From a candidate division Hyd24-12 bacterium UBA6080 (GTDB lineage Bacteria; Fermentibacterota; Fermentibacteria; Fermentibacterales; JCC-6): a stretch of DNA of 64,000 nt. Position 1 is the stretch's first letter, and each line of letters starts with the position of its first letter. Both the position numbers and the translations under genes were made by a program. The stretch is taken from contig DIXM01000002.1 of assembly GCA_002436025.1 (NCBI GenBank), forward strand, positions 496,001-560,000, written 5' to 3'. The notes under the pieces are model-generated. The model had not been told where the DNA came from and searched no databases. It worked only from the letters and a program-made list of their open reading frames with translations. Below are positions 15,704 through 24,603 of the stretch, one piece after another.

Positions 15704-17980
15704 ATGACGGAGATACTTCTGGTACTTGCACTGACCGCTGCGACACCTGATTACTCACGGATGGGGGTGCTGGTGGACGGCGACATAGTAGCCGAGCTGC
15801 CACTTGAGAACACCTCGGCCGAGATCACGGTGGGAGGCATCTATCAGGTCGGCGTTGTGAGGCAGGTCTACGGCAACCCGTACGATGCGCCCATCGAGGC
15901 CGTCTACGTGTTCCCCCTGCCGGAGAACGGCGCCGTGTCACGGATGGACATGTACATAGGGGACAGGCATATAGAAGGTGACATCCACGAGCGCGGCCAG
16001 GCCCAGAGGATTTACGACGAAGCAATTCAGAGCGGACAGACCGCGGCCCTACTGGAACAGGAAAGACCGAACATCTTCACCCAGACCGTGGGCAACATCC
16101 TTCCCGGAGACAGCATAATCATCGAGATCGAGTACACCGCTCCCGTGAAGTACGAATCCGGTACATGGGAGCTTTCGTTCCCCATGGTCGTGGGTCCAAG
16201 GTTCATTCCCGAAGGTGTTCCGGACGCTTCCAGGATTGCGCCGCCCGTTGTTCCGGAAGGAACACGTGCCGGTTATGACATCGAACTTTCCGTTCTGCTC
16301 GACCCGGGCATGCCCGTGCGCTGGCTGGAGTCGGTCAACCATGAGATCGACGCAGTGAAGCAGGGTGAGTTGCCTCTGCTCAGCCTTGCTGCAGGTGAAA
16401 CCATCCCCAACCGGGATTTCGTTCTCAGGTACAGGACGGCGACCGACGGAATCGGTTCAGGTTTCGTGGCCCACAACGGTGATCTCGGCGGTCACTTCAT
16501 GCTTCTGCTTGAGCCTGACGCTTCGGTGGACGAAGAGATGATCGCACCCAAGGAGATGTTCTTTGTCATCGACTGCTCAGGTTCCATGAGCGGCCAACCC
16601 ATGGAAGTGGCAAAAGAGACCGTCACCCGCTTCGTGGAGGGTATGAACCCGGGAGACTCGTTCCAGATCATGCGCTTCAGTGAAACCGCCAGCGCAATGA
16701 GCCGGCACCCTCTCTCCAACACTCCCGAGAACATCAGGACAGGTGTTTCGTACATCAATGCGCTAAGCGGCGAGGGCGGAACGATGATGATTGAGGGTGT
16801 ACGGGCGGCGATCGGTTACCCGGAGGACCCCGAGCGGATCCGCTACATCATCTTTCTTACCGATGGCTACATTGGCAACGAATCTGAGATCCTCGGCGAG
16901 CTTCAGTCCACTGTCAGGGACAACACCAGGCTGTTCAGCATTGGCGTCGGCTCCAGCGTCAACAGGTACCTGATCGAAGGGCTGGCTCAGGAGGGGATGG
17001 GCAGCGCCACTTACGTTGGTTACAATGATGAACCTGAAGCTGCTGTTGCGGAGATCTACAGAAAGATCAACAACCCTTACCTCGTCGGTATCGAACTGGA
17101 CTGGGGAAACCTTTCGGTGAGCGACGTGCAGTTCGGTGGAACCAGGGACCTTTTTGATGGTGAACCCCTGGTGATAACCGGCCGTTTCGAACGACCCGGC
17201 ACCGGAACTGTCAGGGTGACGGGATCGCTTGGCGGACGCACCTGGACGAGGAACATCAGTGTCACCCTTCCCGGGAGCGGGGAGGGGAATGTCGCCGCTG
17301 ACCGTCTGTGGGCATCCCGAAGGCTCGCCGGACTTCGCAGGGAGACCTACTCTCCCAGCCTCTCCCAGTCCGAGCGCGACGACATCACTGAAAGCATGAT
17401 CGGGGTCAGCCTCGACTACAGGGTTCTTTGCGAGTACACGGCTTTCGTGGCCGTGGACTCCGAGAGAAGGGCAGGTTCCGCAGACCCGCTCAGGGTTGAT
17501 GTTCCGGTCAACATGCCGGTTGGTGTGAGCTACCAGGGCGTGTTCGGGCAGCCGGCGCCTGTCTCGGCCAGTTATTCCATGAACGGCGCAGGCGGGGTCT
17601 CGAGGACATTGGCTTGTGGCGAAAGCCTCGAGGAGGAGTCTTACGACTCAAGCACCAGCGTGTACAGCGCCCCGGTTCCAGTAGTCAGCCTTGTTTCGGT
17701 GGGTGATGCTCTGGGTGCGAGACCCTCCGTTTTCCGAAGCGTGATGCTGGAACTTGTGGATGAGCTCCAGAGCATTCTGGGACAGCAGGACACCGGTGTT
17801 TCAGGATCCATTGTCATGGAACTCGAACTGAACTCCGACGGTCGTGTAATAGAAGTAACGGTTGTGGAAAATTCGACCGACAAAAGGAATCTGGAGTTGA
17901 AGGCAGTTCAGTGGCTTACCGGGAAGACGATTGCGGGAGCTGGTCCTGGAACAACAAGAGTGGAATTCCGGGTTCAGTAG
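15704..17980 (+). CDS. Secreted VIT + von Willebrand A protein with TonB/AgmX-like C-terminus
   Basis: 758 residues. A short signal-like N-terminus (MTEILLVLALTAATP) is followed by a VIT domain at about 20-150 (PLENTSAEI, AVYVFPLPENGAVSRM, YDEAIQSGQTAALLEQE). A VWA domain has an intact MIDAS, DCSGSMSG, plus FLTDGYIGNE. The last ~60 residues (GSIVMELELNSDGRVIEV and ENSTDKRNLELKAVQWL) resemble the TonB C-terminal fold as used in AgmX/PglI, which is unusual on a VIT/VWA protein. AAGGGAG precedes the ATG. Probably a periplasmic or surface adhesion or scaffold protein; partner unknown. Confidence 0.88.
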   Translation: MTEILLVLALTAATPDYSRMGVLVDGDIVAELPLENTSAEITVGGIYQVGVVRQVYGNPYDAPIEAVYVFPLPENGAVSRMDMYIGDRHIEGDIHERGQAQRIYDEAIQSGQTAALLEQERPNIFTQTVGNILPGDSIIIEIEYTAPVKYESGTWELSFPMVVGPRFIPEGVPDASRIAPPVVPEGTRAGYDIELSVLLDPGMPVRWLESVNHEIDAVKQGELPLLSLAAGETIPNRDFVLRYRTATDGIGSGFVAHNGDLGGHFMLLLEPDASVDEEMIAPKEMFFVIDCSGSMSGQPMEVAKETVTRFVEGMNPGDSFQIMRFSETASAMSRHPLSNTPENIRTGVSYINALSGEGGTMMIEGVRAAIGYPEDPERIRYIIFLTDGYIGNESEILGELQSTVRDNTRLFSIGVGSSVNRYLIEGLAQEGMGSATYVGYNDEPEAAVAEIYRKINNPYLVGIELDWGNLSVSDVQFGGTRDLFDGEPLVITGRFERPGTGTVRVTGSLGGRTWTRNISVTLPGSGEGNVAADRLWASRRLAGLRRETYSPSLSQSERDDITESMIGVSLDYRVLCEYTAFVAVDSERRAGSADPLRVDVPVNMPVGVSYQGVFGQPAPVSASYSMNGAGGVSRTLACGESLEEESYDSSTSVYSAPVPVVSLVSVGDALGARPSVFRSVMLELVDELQSILGQQDTGVSGSIVMELELNSDGRVIEVTVVENSTDKRNLELKAVQWLTGKTIAGAGPGTTRVEFRVQ

Positions 17981-18001
17981 GAGCAGCGCTGTAGTTTCGG
18001 G

Positions 18002-18027
18002 GGAAGGGGCGGCCCGCCGCCCCTTCC
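18002..18027 (+). terminator. Strong GC hairpin after the VIT/VWA gene
   Basis: GGAAGGGGCGGC at 18002-18013 pairs perfectly with GCCGCCCCTTCC at 18016-18027. The tract that follows is not T-rich, but a short GCAGC/GCTGC stem with seven Ts lies at 18046-18071. Transcript end or 3' protection are both possible. Confidence 0.55.
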
Positions 18028-18168
18028 TCTGCATACCACCGGTGGGCAGCCGTGCTGCGGGAAGTTTTTTTCTTTTGCTGAGCGCGGTTGTATGTTTCCC
18101 GGCAAATGCCGGGCTTTGCGCCTTCCGGGCCTGAGCCGACCAGATCACGTAGAACAGGAGAGCTCACG

Positions 18169-19689
18169 ATGAGGATGATTGCATTTCTGGCAACCGCCCT
18201 TGCGATAACAGCAACCGGGTGTTTCCGGTCTCAGAATGATGTGAACCAGTGGATCGTTGCCTCCCCGGACGATACGTTGACGGTGGCCGATGCTGCGGGT
18301 ATCTGGGCTTCGCTGGGTGAGGAAGAAAGGGCGGTTTTCACTGAGACTGATGATCCTGCCGGTTCATTCGTCGATGCACTGTCGGGAAAGGCAGCCATTG
18401 AACAATTGGTTGAAGAATCAGGGCTGCTTGAGGACCCTGATCTCAACGCCACAGCGTCATGCTGGTTGCGGGTTGAGTCAGCAATGGCTGCCCGGCTCCT
18501 TGCCGTCGAGGAGGAAACCGCTTCAGTGACTGAAGGCGACATCCAATTCTGGCGGGAGAACCAGGGCGTCATTGTCTCGTTCTCATCGGATACACCGATT
18601 CCGGAAGGATCGTTCGCCATCGCCGAGCTGCCGGCGGAACTCGGAGCAACGCTGCGGCAGATCGCTCCGGGGGAAAGCGCATCTCTTGAGGGCTTCGGAG
18701 TGGTCACCCTCGATTCCCTGCTGCAGCTCCCCGGACAGACCGAAAGCCTGCCCGACAGTGTTGTAGCCAATACCATAGGCAAGGAAAGGGAGCGCTTCCT
18801 GTACCTGAGGGAGTATGCCCGCATCATTGATGGCGGGGAGACCGGTATCAGCCCCGGGTTCGCCAATCTCAGCGTGCTGCCGGAAGACTCGATCGTGGTT
18901 TATTCGCCTCTGGGTCAGTGGACTCGAAGCCAGATCGAGATCGAACTCGCCTTTGTCAACAGCAGATTTCCTCAGGTGGAAGCCAGTGCCCAATGGTCGG
19001 GCATGTTGCTGGAAAACCTGGTGATGCAGAGCCATTACAGGAACGTTCTGGTATCGGAACACCCGGAGGTCGCCGATTCACTTCGTGAAGCCTCGCTGGA
19101 ATTCCTCAGAAGTCAGGCCGCCGAGATCCTCGTAAGGCAGTACCTCGACAGCGCAGTGACCGTGACAAGGGCCGACCTGGAAGAGGAGTACGCCATGCTG
19201 GCGGAACCTCCGATATCGGCCGAAATGAGGGTTTTTTATCTGGCGTCAGCCGGTATCGCGGAGTTGCCGGGCCTTCGTCGTGCGATGGCTGATAACAGCA
19301 GTCTCGACGGTTTTCCCGGAGTGACTGAACTTGCATCCCCCGGTGGTGATCCGCGAATCAGCCGGCCGCTCATGATCGCGGAGATTCCGGGTACAATGGC
19401 ATCGGTGCTTTTTGGGATAACCGAGGCAGACACTCTCACCTGGTTCGGACCTTTTGAGATCAACCAGGGGTACTTCGCCGCCTTCCGGCTTCGGGAGGTG
19501 GTGCCGCCCCGCCCCGCCACCATCGAGGAGATGGAACCGCAACTCGTTGAGTCAGCCAGGCGCCGCCTCGAGGCCGGGGCAATGGATGCCTTCCTCGAAG
19601 AGATCCGTCAGGATTACCAGATCATTGTGAACGATGACGTTCTGGATAGGCTTTCCAACGACCCCGGGCAGTGGGGAGAGGGGGTCTGA
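18169..19689 (+). CDS. Peptidyl-prolyl isomerase-like lipoprotein (SurA/PpiC type)
   Basis: 506 residues from the ATG at 18169, chosen for AGGAG upstream and because the protein then begins as a lipoprotein: MRMIAFLATALAITATGC, with Cys18 as the acylated residue. The body is helical and SurA-like. The C-terminal ~120 residues have parvulin features: a strand VFYLAS, then ITEADTLTWFGPFEINQGYFAAFRLREVV, followed by the family's closing helix and IRQDYQIIVNDDVL. It should help fold exported or outer-membrane proteins. The isomerase core is divergent, so a pure chaperone is possible. Confidence 0.75.
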   Translation: MRMIAFLATALAITATGCFRSQNDVNQWIVASPDDTLTVADAAGIWASLGEEERAVFTETDDPAGSFVDALSGKAAIEQLVEESGLLEDPDLNATASCWLRVESAMAARLLAVEEETASVTEGDIQFWRENQGVIVSFSSDTPIPEGSFAIAELPAELGATLRQIAPGESASLEGFGVVTLDSLLQLPGQTESLPDSVVANTIGKERERFLYLREYARIIDGGETGISPGFANLSVLPEDSIVVYSPLGQWTRSQIEIELAFVNSRFPQVEASAQWSGMLLENLVMQSHYRNVLVSEHPEVADSLREASLEFLRSQAAEILVRQYLDSAVTVTRADLEEEYAMLAEPPISAEMRVFYLASAGIAELPGLRRAMADNSSLDGFPGVTELASPGGDPRISRPLMIAEIPGTMASVLFGITEADTLTWFGPFEINQGYFAAFRLREVVPPRPATIEEMEPQLVESARRRLEAGAMDAFLEEIRQDYQIIVNDDVLDRLSNDPGQWGEGV

Positions 19690-19697
19690 TGACGGGC

Positions 19698-19726
19698 TTG
19701 ACATGGCGTATGAAGGCTGCTATTTA
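19698..19726 (+). promoter_or_regulatory. Promoter for the small secreted protein
   Basis: TTGACA at 19698-19703, 17-bp spacer, TATTTA at 19721-19726. It leaves a ~38-nt leader and a strong AAGGAG site before the ATG at 19771. Confidence 0.6.
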
Positions 19727-19770
19727 CTCCACGTTCCTTTTCGTTTGACCCTAACCATAAGGAGAATCTC

Positions 19771-20430
19771 ATGAGATTTGTTGCTATGCTCTCCCTTGTG
19801 CTTGCGGGATTTGCTTTCGCAGCCACTGATCTTGGTCATATCGACGCCGAGACCATCACCCCTGAAATCGCTGGCGACGATGTGATCTGCTCGCAGGTCT
19901 TCGTTTTCGCAAACCTCACCAATGGTGTTGGCTTCAGCTCGCCCAACAGCTGGATGATCGCCGATGACTTCACCTTCGCACAGGGTGGATACATCGACTT
20001 CGTGCAGATCTGGGCCATCTATGCCAGCGGCAACGCCACCGGCTTCAACATCCAGCTTCGTGCCGACGGCGGCGCAGGCCCGGGCAGCATCGTCAGCAGC
20101 CACACCTCCACCGCCTGCACCCACGCCAACACCGGTTACACCAGCTGGGGCTACCCTCTTTACTACACCGAGATCACCACTCCCCAGATCAGCTTCGTTG
20201 CCGGAACAAAGTACTGGTTCGCCATGCAGACCACCGGTGGCGCCGGCGCCCATTACTGGCTTTGCGCCAACCAGACCTGGGCTGACATGACCTACTTCAG
20301 CGCCAACAACGGCAGCACCTGGAGCAGCAGCCAGACCGAGTGGGGCGCGCCCTACGAGCAGTTCATGATCCTCAGTGGCTTCACTTCCCTTACCCGCGAC
20401 AGCTGGGGCTCGATCAAGACCCTTTTCTAA
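19771..20430 (+). CDS. Small secreted beta-rich protein, probably abundant
   Basis: 219 residues with a clear signal peptide (MRFVAMLSLVLAGFAFA). Mature protein is rich in Thr, Ser, Asn, Trp and Tyr with alternating hydrophobics, as in a secreted beta-sandwich (IDFVQIWAIYASGNATGFNI, ISFVAGTKYWFAMQT). It ends with a compact aromatic-basic tail, SLTRDSWGSIKTLF, instead of the FlgD-like module of other exported proteins here. Very narrow codon choice (GGC, AAC, ACC, ATC), own promoter, strong Shine-Dalgarno site and terminator all point to high expression. No family recognised. Confidence 0.85.
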   Translation: MRFVAMLSLVLAGFAFAATDLGHIDAETITPEIAGDDVICSQVFVFANLTNGVGFSSPNSWMIADDFTFAQGGYIDFVQIWAIYASGNATGFNIQLRADGGAGPGSIVSSHTSTACTHANTGYTSWGYPLYYTEITTPQISFVAGTKYWFAMQTTGGAGAHYWLCANQTWADMTYFSANNGSTWSSSQTEWGAPYEQFMILSGFTSLTRDSWGSIKTLF

Positions 20431-20452
20431 ACAACTTGCAAGGGTTCGATTC

Positions 20453-20482
20453 GGGGGAGGCTTAGGCCTCCCCCCTTTCGTT
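20453..20482 (+). terminator. Rho-independent terminator
   Basis: GGGGGAGGC at 20453-20461, loop TTAG, GCCTCCCCC at 20466-20474, followed by CTTTCGTTG. It closes the small secreted protein gene. Confidence 0.75.
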
Positions 20483-20509
20483 GTGTAAACGAAAAAAGGA
20501 TGGACTCTC

Positions 20510-21490
20510 ATGCTTGGCTGGCTTTGCCTGACCGGAACAATGGTTTCGGCTCCCGGCGTGGAGTACTGCATGGACTTTCTTCTGGAAAGGTCACCCCGGT
20601 CAGACCAGCGGGAGCCAGGGTACTCAATGCTTCTCGAGAACACCGAGCTTGCCCTGCTGACACGGGATTCCCTTCCCTGGGGCAACTGCATACCCGACAG
20701 CGTATTCCTGCGGTATGTGCTTCCCGCGCGTGTGAGTCAGGAACCGCTTGTCCGCTGGAGGCCGGTCTTCATCGAGCATGTTCTTCCGTTGGTCCGTGGT
20801 GTCACCGACATCGAGGAAGCTGTGCTGATCATCTCGGACTGGAGTGATTCGCTGACGGATTACCGCCCCACGCAGCTCAGGGATCAGTCACCCCTTGTCA
20901 CATGGAGTTCAGGCATCGGCAGGTGCGAGGAGCTTACGGTTTTCTTCATGGATGCCCTGCGAAGCGTCGGGATCCCGTGCAGACAGGTTTACACGCCGTG
21001 GTGGCTCACCGTTGACGGCAACCATGCATGGCCCGAAGTATGGACGCCCGAGGGATGGAAGTGCCTGGAACTTGTCAGCACTGAAAGCAGGCTTCCGCAG
21101 GAGAACTGGTTCACTGAGAGGGCTGCGGCGTCTGCGCTGATACTCGCAATGGTATGCGATTCGGTGGAAGGGGCCGTCCGGTACAGCTCCGGTATGTCTT
21201 TCCTGCCCGTCACATCCTCCTACGCCTTGACGGGTCTTCTGGAAGTGGTTGACGACTCCGTCGAAGTCTCGGTGAACGTGTTCAACTATGGCGCTCCGAG
21301 GCGCATTCTCGCGATCTCCCCTCCCCTGAGGGAGATCGAGCTGGGTGCGGGGTCGTATCTTCTCACCTGGGGGTGGCCCGTACGCACCGCCATGGTTGAG
21401 GTATCACCGGGAGACACGACACGGTTCCTCCCCTTCGAATCAGGAAACTCCGGAGCCGAAGATGTCATGGGTATCGGGGTGGGTGAATGA
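20510..21490 (+). CDS. Exported transglutaminase-like protein (active-site residues intact)
   Basis: 326 residues with a short hydrophobic N-terminus (LGWLCLTGTMVSAP). The transglutaminase-like core runs from about 95 to 200: catalytic Cys139 in GIGRCEELTVFFMDALRSVG, substrate-side QVYTPWW, and catalytic His172 in DGNHAWPEVW, followed by GWKCLEL, where the acidic third residue may lie. The C-terminal ~110 residues form a beta-rich accessory domain. Such proteins act as secreted cysteine proteases or amidases as often as true crosslinkers. Its GTGAATGA junction with the next gene shows coupling to a paralogue. Confidence 0.85.
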   Translation: MLGWLCLTGTMVSAPGVEYCMDFLLERSPRSDQREPGYSMLLENTELALLTRDSLPWGNCIPDSVFLRYVLPARVSQEPLVRWRPVFIEHVLPLVRGVTDIEEAVLIISDWSDSLTDYRPTQLRDQSPLVTWSSGIGRCEELTVFFMDALRSVGIPCRQVYTPWWLTVDGNHAWPEVWTPEGWKCLELVSTESRLPQENWFTERAAASALILAMVCDSVEGAVRYSSGMSFLPVTSSYALTGLLEVVDDSVEVSVNVFNYGAPRRILAISPPLREIELGAGSYLLTWGWPVRTAMVEVSPGDTTRFLPFESGNSGAEDVMGIGVGE

Positions 21491-22488
21491 CAGTCATCCT
21501 GTGTGCACTTCTATTGTCGGGCACTCTGACTTCCGCTGAAAGGGACAGCCTGCTCGCCGACACCCCGGGCAACCAGGACATGTGGACTGAGGCCTTCGAC
21601 AACCTGACCGGGGATGAGTTGTGGTGTGCAGAATACCTTTTCGGGAACATTCCCCGGCTGGACAGGCTTGAGATGATACCCGTTGCCCTGCATGACCATG
21701 TAAGGGGCGCCCTCGAGTCGCGGGATGCGTTTGAAGAGGAACTTTCCGACAGCCTCTTTCTTACCTGCGTTCTGGAGTACAGGGTCGACCAGGAACCGGT
21801 GAGTGCCTACCGTGCCGCGCTGCTTGAGTACTGGATTCCGGTTCTGCCCGGTCGGGTCCACGATCCCCACGAGACAGCCCGAATGATGATGAACGCGCTT
21901 GAAGGGGAGATCGAGATACGGGAACAGGGATACCTGGGAGGAGTTGAGCCGCCCCTGGTCGTCCTGGCAGCTGGAAGCGCAACACCAGTGGAGTGCACTG
22001 TTTTGCTGTGTGCCAGCCTGAGATCGATGGGTATTGCCGCAAGGCAGATCGTGGGCTGGTTCGGGGGAGAGGATGGTGGCACACGCAGGTGGGTCGAGGT
22101 TTACTCAGGTGAAGACGGGTGGAGACCGCTCAGCCTTCCGTGGGAACCTGTTCCGGACGATTTCGAAGGCCTTGCCCTTGCGGTTTGGGAAACCACGGGC
22201 GAATTCGTAACGGGAAGCCTTGTGGAAACGGGCAGGATGATCGTGATGCCCCCTGAAGTGCAGCCTTCAGGTGAATGGACCGGCACGGTCAGCGTTCGTG
22301 TGAAAGGCGGGTTCCTGCCGCTTGACTGGGCATGGTTTGACCCGGCTCAGCCCGACACGATCGAGCTTGGCGCGGGAGATTACCTTGTCTGCCTGAGCAC
22401 CCGGACCCCGGAGGGGGACCTGCGCATCCTCGCCCGGGATGTCACCCTGGAACCGTGCGGTGAATACGTTGTTCAAGCGCTTCCCTGA
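21487..22488 (+). CDS. Transglutaminase-like paralogue, probably catalytically impaired
   Basis: 333 residues, same architecture as the gene before it and overlapping it by four bases. Signal-like N-terminus MTVILCALLLSGTLTSA. The Cys is kept (C170 in TPVECTVLLCASLRSMG), but the NHAW motif of the active partner reads TRRW, so the catalytic His is Arg200. A regulatory or substrate-binding role beside the active copy is my inference. Its 3' end overlaps the convergent DUF3795 gene by 16 bp. Confidence 0.8.
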   Translation: MTVILCALLLSGTLTSAERDSLLADTPGNQDMWTEAFDNLTGDELWCAEYLFGNIPRLDRLEMIPVALHDHVRGALESRDAFEEELSDSLFLTCVLEYRVDQEPVSAYRAALLEYWIPVLPGRVHDPHETARMMMNALEGEIEIREQGYLGGVEPPLVVLAAGSATPVECTVLLCASLRSMGIAARQIVGWFGGEDGGTRRWVEVYSGEDGWRPLSLPWEPVPDDFEGLALAVWETTGEFVTGSLVETGRMIVMPPEVQPSGEWTGTVSVRVKGGFLPLDWAWFDPAQPDTIELGAGDYLVCLSTRTPEGDLRILARDVTLEPCGEYVVQALP

Positions 22489-22820
22489 GCCATTTCCGCA
22501 TCAAGGCGTTCCTTTGCGTCGGGGCAGTTGTTCAGGATGAAACCGATCTTCTCGCAGGGGTAATCGGTACAGATGCCGCAGGAGCTTACGGCACGTTCAA
22601 CTGCGCACCTGCGGATAGGGCAGCCCGAGCTGCACCACGCGAACTGAATGCCGGTGCTTCGGCAGCCCGTGCAGTTCACTTCAGCCGGGCTGATGCTGGC
22701 TTCGTAGGCCCTGGACCACTCGACTGCGGTTTTCTCACGCAATGGCTGGTCGTCGTCACGGTGTGCGATGTATGCAGGGCAGCCCAGGCAGTCAAGCCCG
22801 CAGAATGCAATTGTGTTCAT
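22473..22820 (-). CDS. DUF3795-like cysteine-rich protein
   Basis: 115 residues from the ATG at 22820; the longer frame upstream has no better start. Twelve cysteines, with opening FCGLDCLGCPAYIAH and later CTGC, CSSGCPIRRC and CGICTDYPCEKI, which is the DUF3795 layout. The pattern suggests zinc or iron-sulfur binding, which has not been assigned a reaction. Convergent with the transglutaminase-like pair, divergent from the deiminase gene. Confidence 0.85.
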   Translation of the reverse strand: MNTIAFCGLDCLGCPAYIAHRDDDQPLREKTAVEWSRAYEASISPAEVNCTGCRSTGIQFAWCSSGCPIRRCAVERAVSSCGICTDYPCEKIGFILNNCPDAKERLDAEMAQGSA

Positions 22821-22951
22821 CTCAACCTTTCCATTGGGGTAAACCCATGTATACATTTGCTGTGTTTTACCGTCAATATGCTTCGAAGCCCGTGGGACCG
22901 TCGAGCGCCAACGGGTTCCCGGATCGCCCGGACGTCTTGTATGTTCCCCCC

Positions 22952-24601
22952 ATGATCCTGCTCCTTCTGTTGCTCCTCTTGACATCGAGTTCGGGCAGCG
23001 CTCAGCCCGAGCCTCCGTTCAGACTCGCTGCGGAATGGGAGCCTTCATACGGCACACTCATTCGCTGGCCACTCGGCATACCCTCGGAGCTCGTTGTTGA
23101 ACTTGCAAGGGATGATTCACTCTACGTTCTGCTCGGGAACTGGGCGCAGCAGGCGGAAGCCCTGGATGCATTCGCGTCATGGGGCGTCGACACAGGTCAT
23201 TGCCGGTTCATCGAAACTCCGACATACAGCCATTGGACGAGGGACTGGGGCCCCCATTGGGGCTTCGACGGCTCTGGTGAATGCGGCATCGTCGACCCGG
23301 TGTTTGACGGTTATCCGTGGGGACCGGGCGGACCTTATCGGGATTACTCAAGGAGCAGGGGATACGAAGAGGATGACATCGTGAACCAGGCATTGGCCCA
23401 GGAGCTTGAATGCCCGGTCTGGCAGTTTCCAGCACACCTTACGGGTGGCAACTTCATGGTTGATGGTCATGGAACGGGTTTCAGCGTTCTCTCCATGTTG
23501 ACCGAGAACCTCTCCCTCTGGAGCCATGAGGAGTTCCTCGCCCTTTCTTCGAACTGGTTGGGACTCAACACATACAACATACTGGCCAATCCTGAGGATT
23601 ACGGCCTTCAACACATTGACTGCGCAGCCAAACTCCTGGACGAGGAGACGATCCTGCTCAAGCAGGTGCCGGTCTGGCACCCCGACTACCCCAGGCTTGC
23701 TGCCATCAACGACAGGCTGACCACCGAGATGAGCTGCTTCGGACGTCCGTACAACGTGGTGAGGATCTACTGCGACTCATACACCGGAAACTCGCTTGCG
23801 GCCTATACGAACTCTTACATTCTAAATGAAAAGGTGTTCGTGCCCCTGTTCGGAATACCCGCCGACGAACCGGCGCTGCAGGTCTACCAGAACGCCATGC
23901 CCGGCTATGAGATCATCGGGGTTCACTTCGAAGACTGGTACTATTACGATGCCCTGCACTGTCGAGCCCGGGAGATGACCGACCGTGAAATGCTTCTCAT
24001 CCAGCACCGTCCGCTCGATTCCATTGTGCCTTCCGCGCCGAGTTTTTCAGTTGAGTGCCTTGTCCACCCGTTCAGCGGGGCTTCCCTGATCCCCGCCGAA
24101 ACGCTCCTGCGCTACAGGGTGGCAGGGATCGACCCGTGGACCACGGTGCCCCTTGTCCCTGTCGGAGGTGACTCGCTGGCAGGACAGATTCCCGATCAGC
24201 CCGTCGGAACGGTTGTTGAGTACTACCTCAGCGCATCGGATATGTCGAACAGGACCGAAACCCTCCCCCGGACAGCTCCAGAAGGATTCTACAGCTTCAC
24301 CGTCGATCCGGGGCTTGGTCTTGCGGGTTCTCCCGCTCCGCAGGTTGCCGGCTTGTCTGCGACCCCGAATCCCTTCCAGACCGGTGTAACCCTGACATTC
24401 ACACTGGCATCTCAAGGAACCGTTGTGCTTTCCGCCTACGACACTGCCGGAAGAACGGTTATGAGAACGGTCTTCCCCTTTATGTCAGGCGGCAGCCACA
24501 GTGTGTGCTGGGATGCGGGCGGTGTTGCTCCCGGGATGTATATGCTGAGTATCGGTTTTGGCGGGGAAACCCGGACACTGCGTGTCGTCCGTGTTCCCTG
24601 A
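22952..24601 (+). CDS. Secreted peptidylarginine deiminase, PPAD-like, with C-terminal sorting module
   Basis: 549 residues from the ATG at 22952, which gives a clean signal peptide (MILLLLLLLLTSSSGSAQ); upstream in-frame ATGs would bury it. The guanidino-group-modifying fold shows Asp98 in RDWGPHW, His221/Asp223 in QHIDCAAKLL, Asn287 in YTNSYILNEKVF and Cys337 in DALHCRARE. Order and rough spacing match the catalytic set of Porphyromonas gingivalis peptidylarginine deiminase (D130, H236/D238, N297, C351), and LHCR differs from the IHC of agmatine deiminases. An R-x-R at 134-136 may correspond to its Arg-reading residues. Then a beta domain and the FlgD-like module (ATPNPFQTG, YDTAGRTV). Citrullination of exported proteins is the likely role; not proven. 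Confidence 0.88.
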   Translation: MILLLLLLLLTSSSGSAQPEPPFRLAAEWEPSYGTLIRWPLGIPSELVVELARDDSLYVLLGNWAQQAEALDAFASWGVDTGHCRFIETPTYSHWTRDWGPHWGFDGSGECGIVDPVFDGYPWGPGGPYRDYSRSRGYEEDDIVNQALAQELECPVWQFPAHLTGGNFMVDGHGTGFSVLSMLTENLSLWSHEEFLALSSNWLGLNTYNILANPEDYGLQHIDCAAKLLDEETILLKQVPVWHPDYPRLAAINDRLTTEMSCFGRPYNVVRIYCDSYTGNSLAAYTNSYILNEKVFVPLFGIPADEPALQVYQNAMPGYEIIGVHFEDWYYYDALHCRAREMTDREMLLIQHRPLDSIVPSAPSFSVECLVHPFSGASLIPAETLLRYRVAGIDPWTTVPLVPVGGDSLAGQIPDQPVGTVVEYYLSASDMSNRTETLPRTAPEGFYSFTVDPGLGLAGSPAPQVAGLSATPNPFQTGVTLTFTLASQGTVVLSAYDTAGRTVMRTVFPFMSGGSHSVCWDAGGVAPGMYMLSIGFGGETRTLRVVRVP

Positions 24602-24603
24602 GG

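Noticed and set aside
22742..22951. Longer start for the deiminase
   Set aside because: It would bury the signal peptide and overlap the divergent DUF3795 start.
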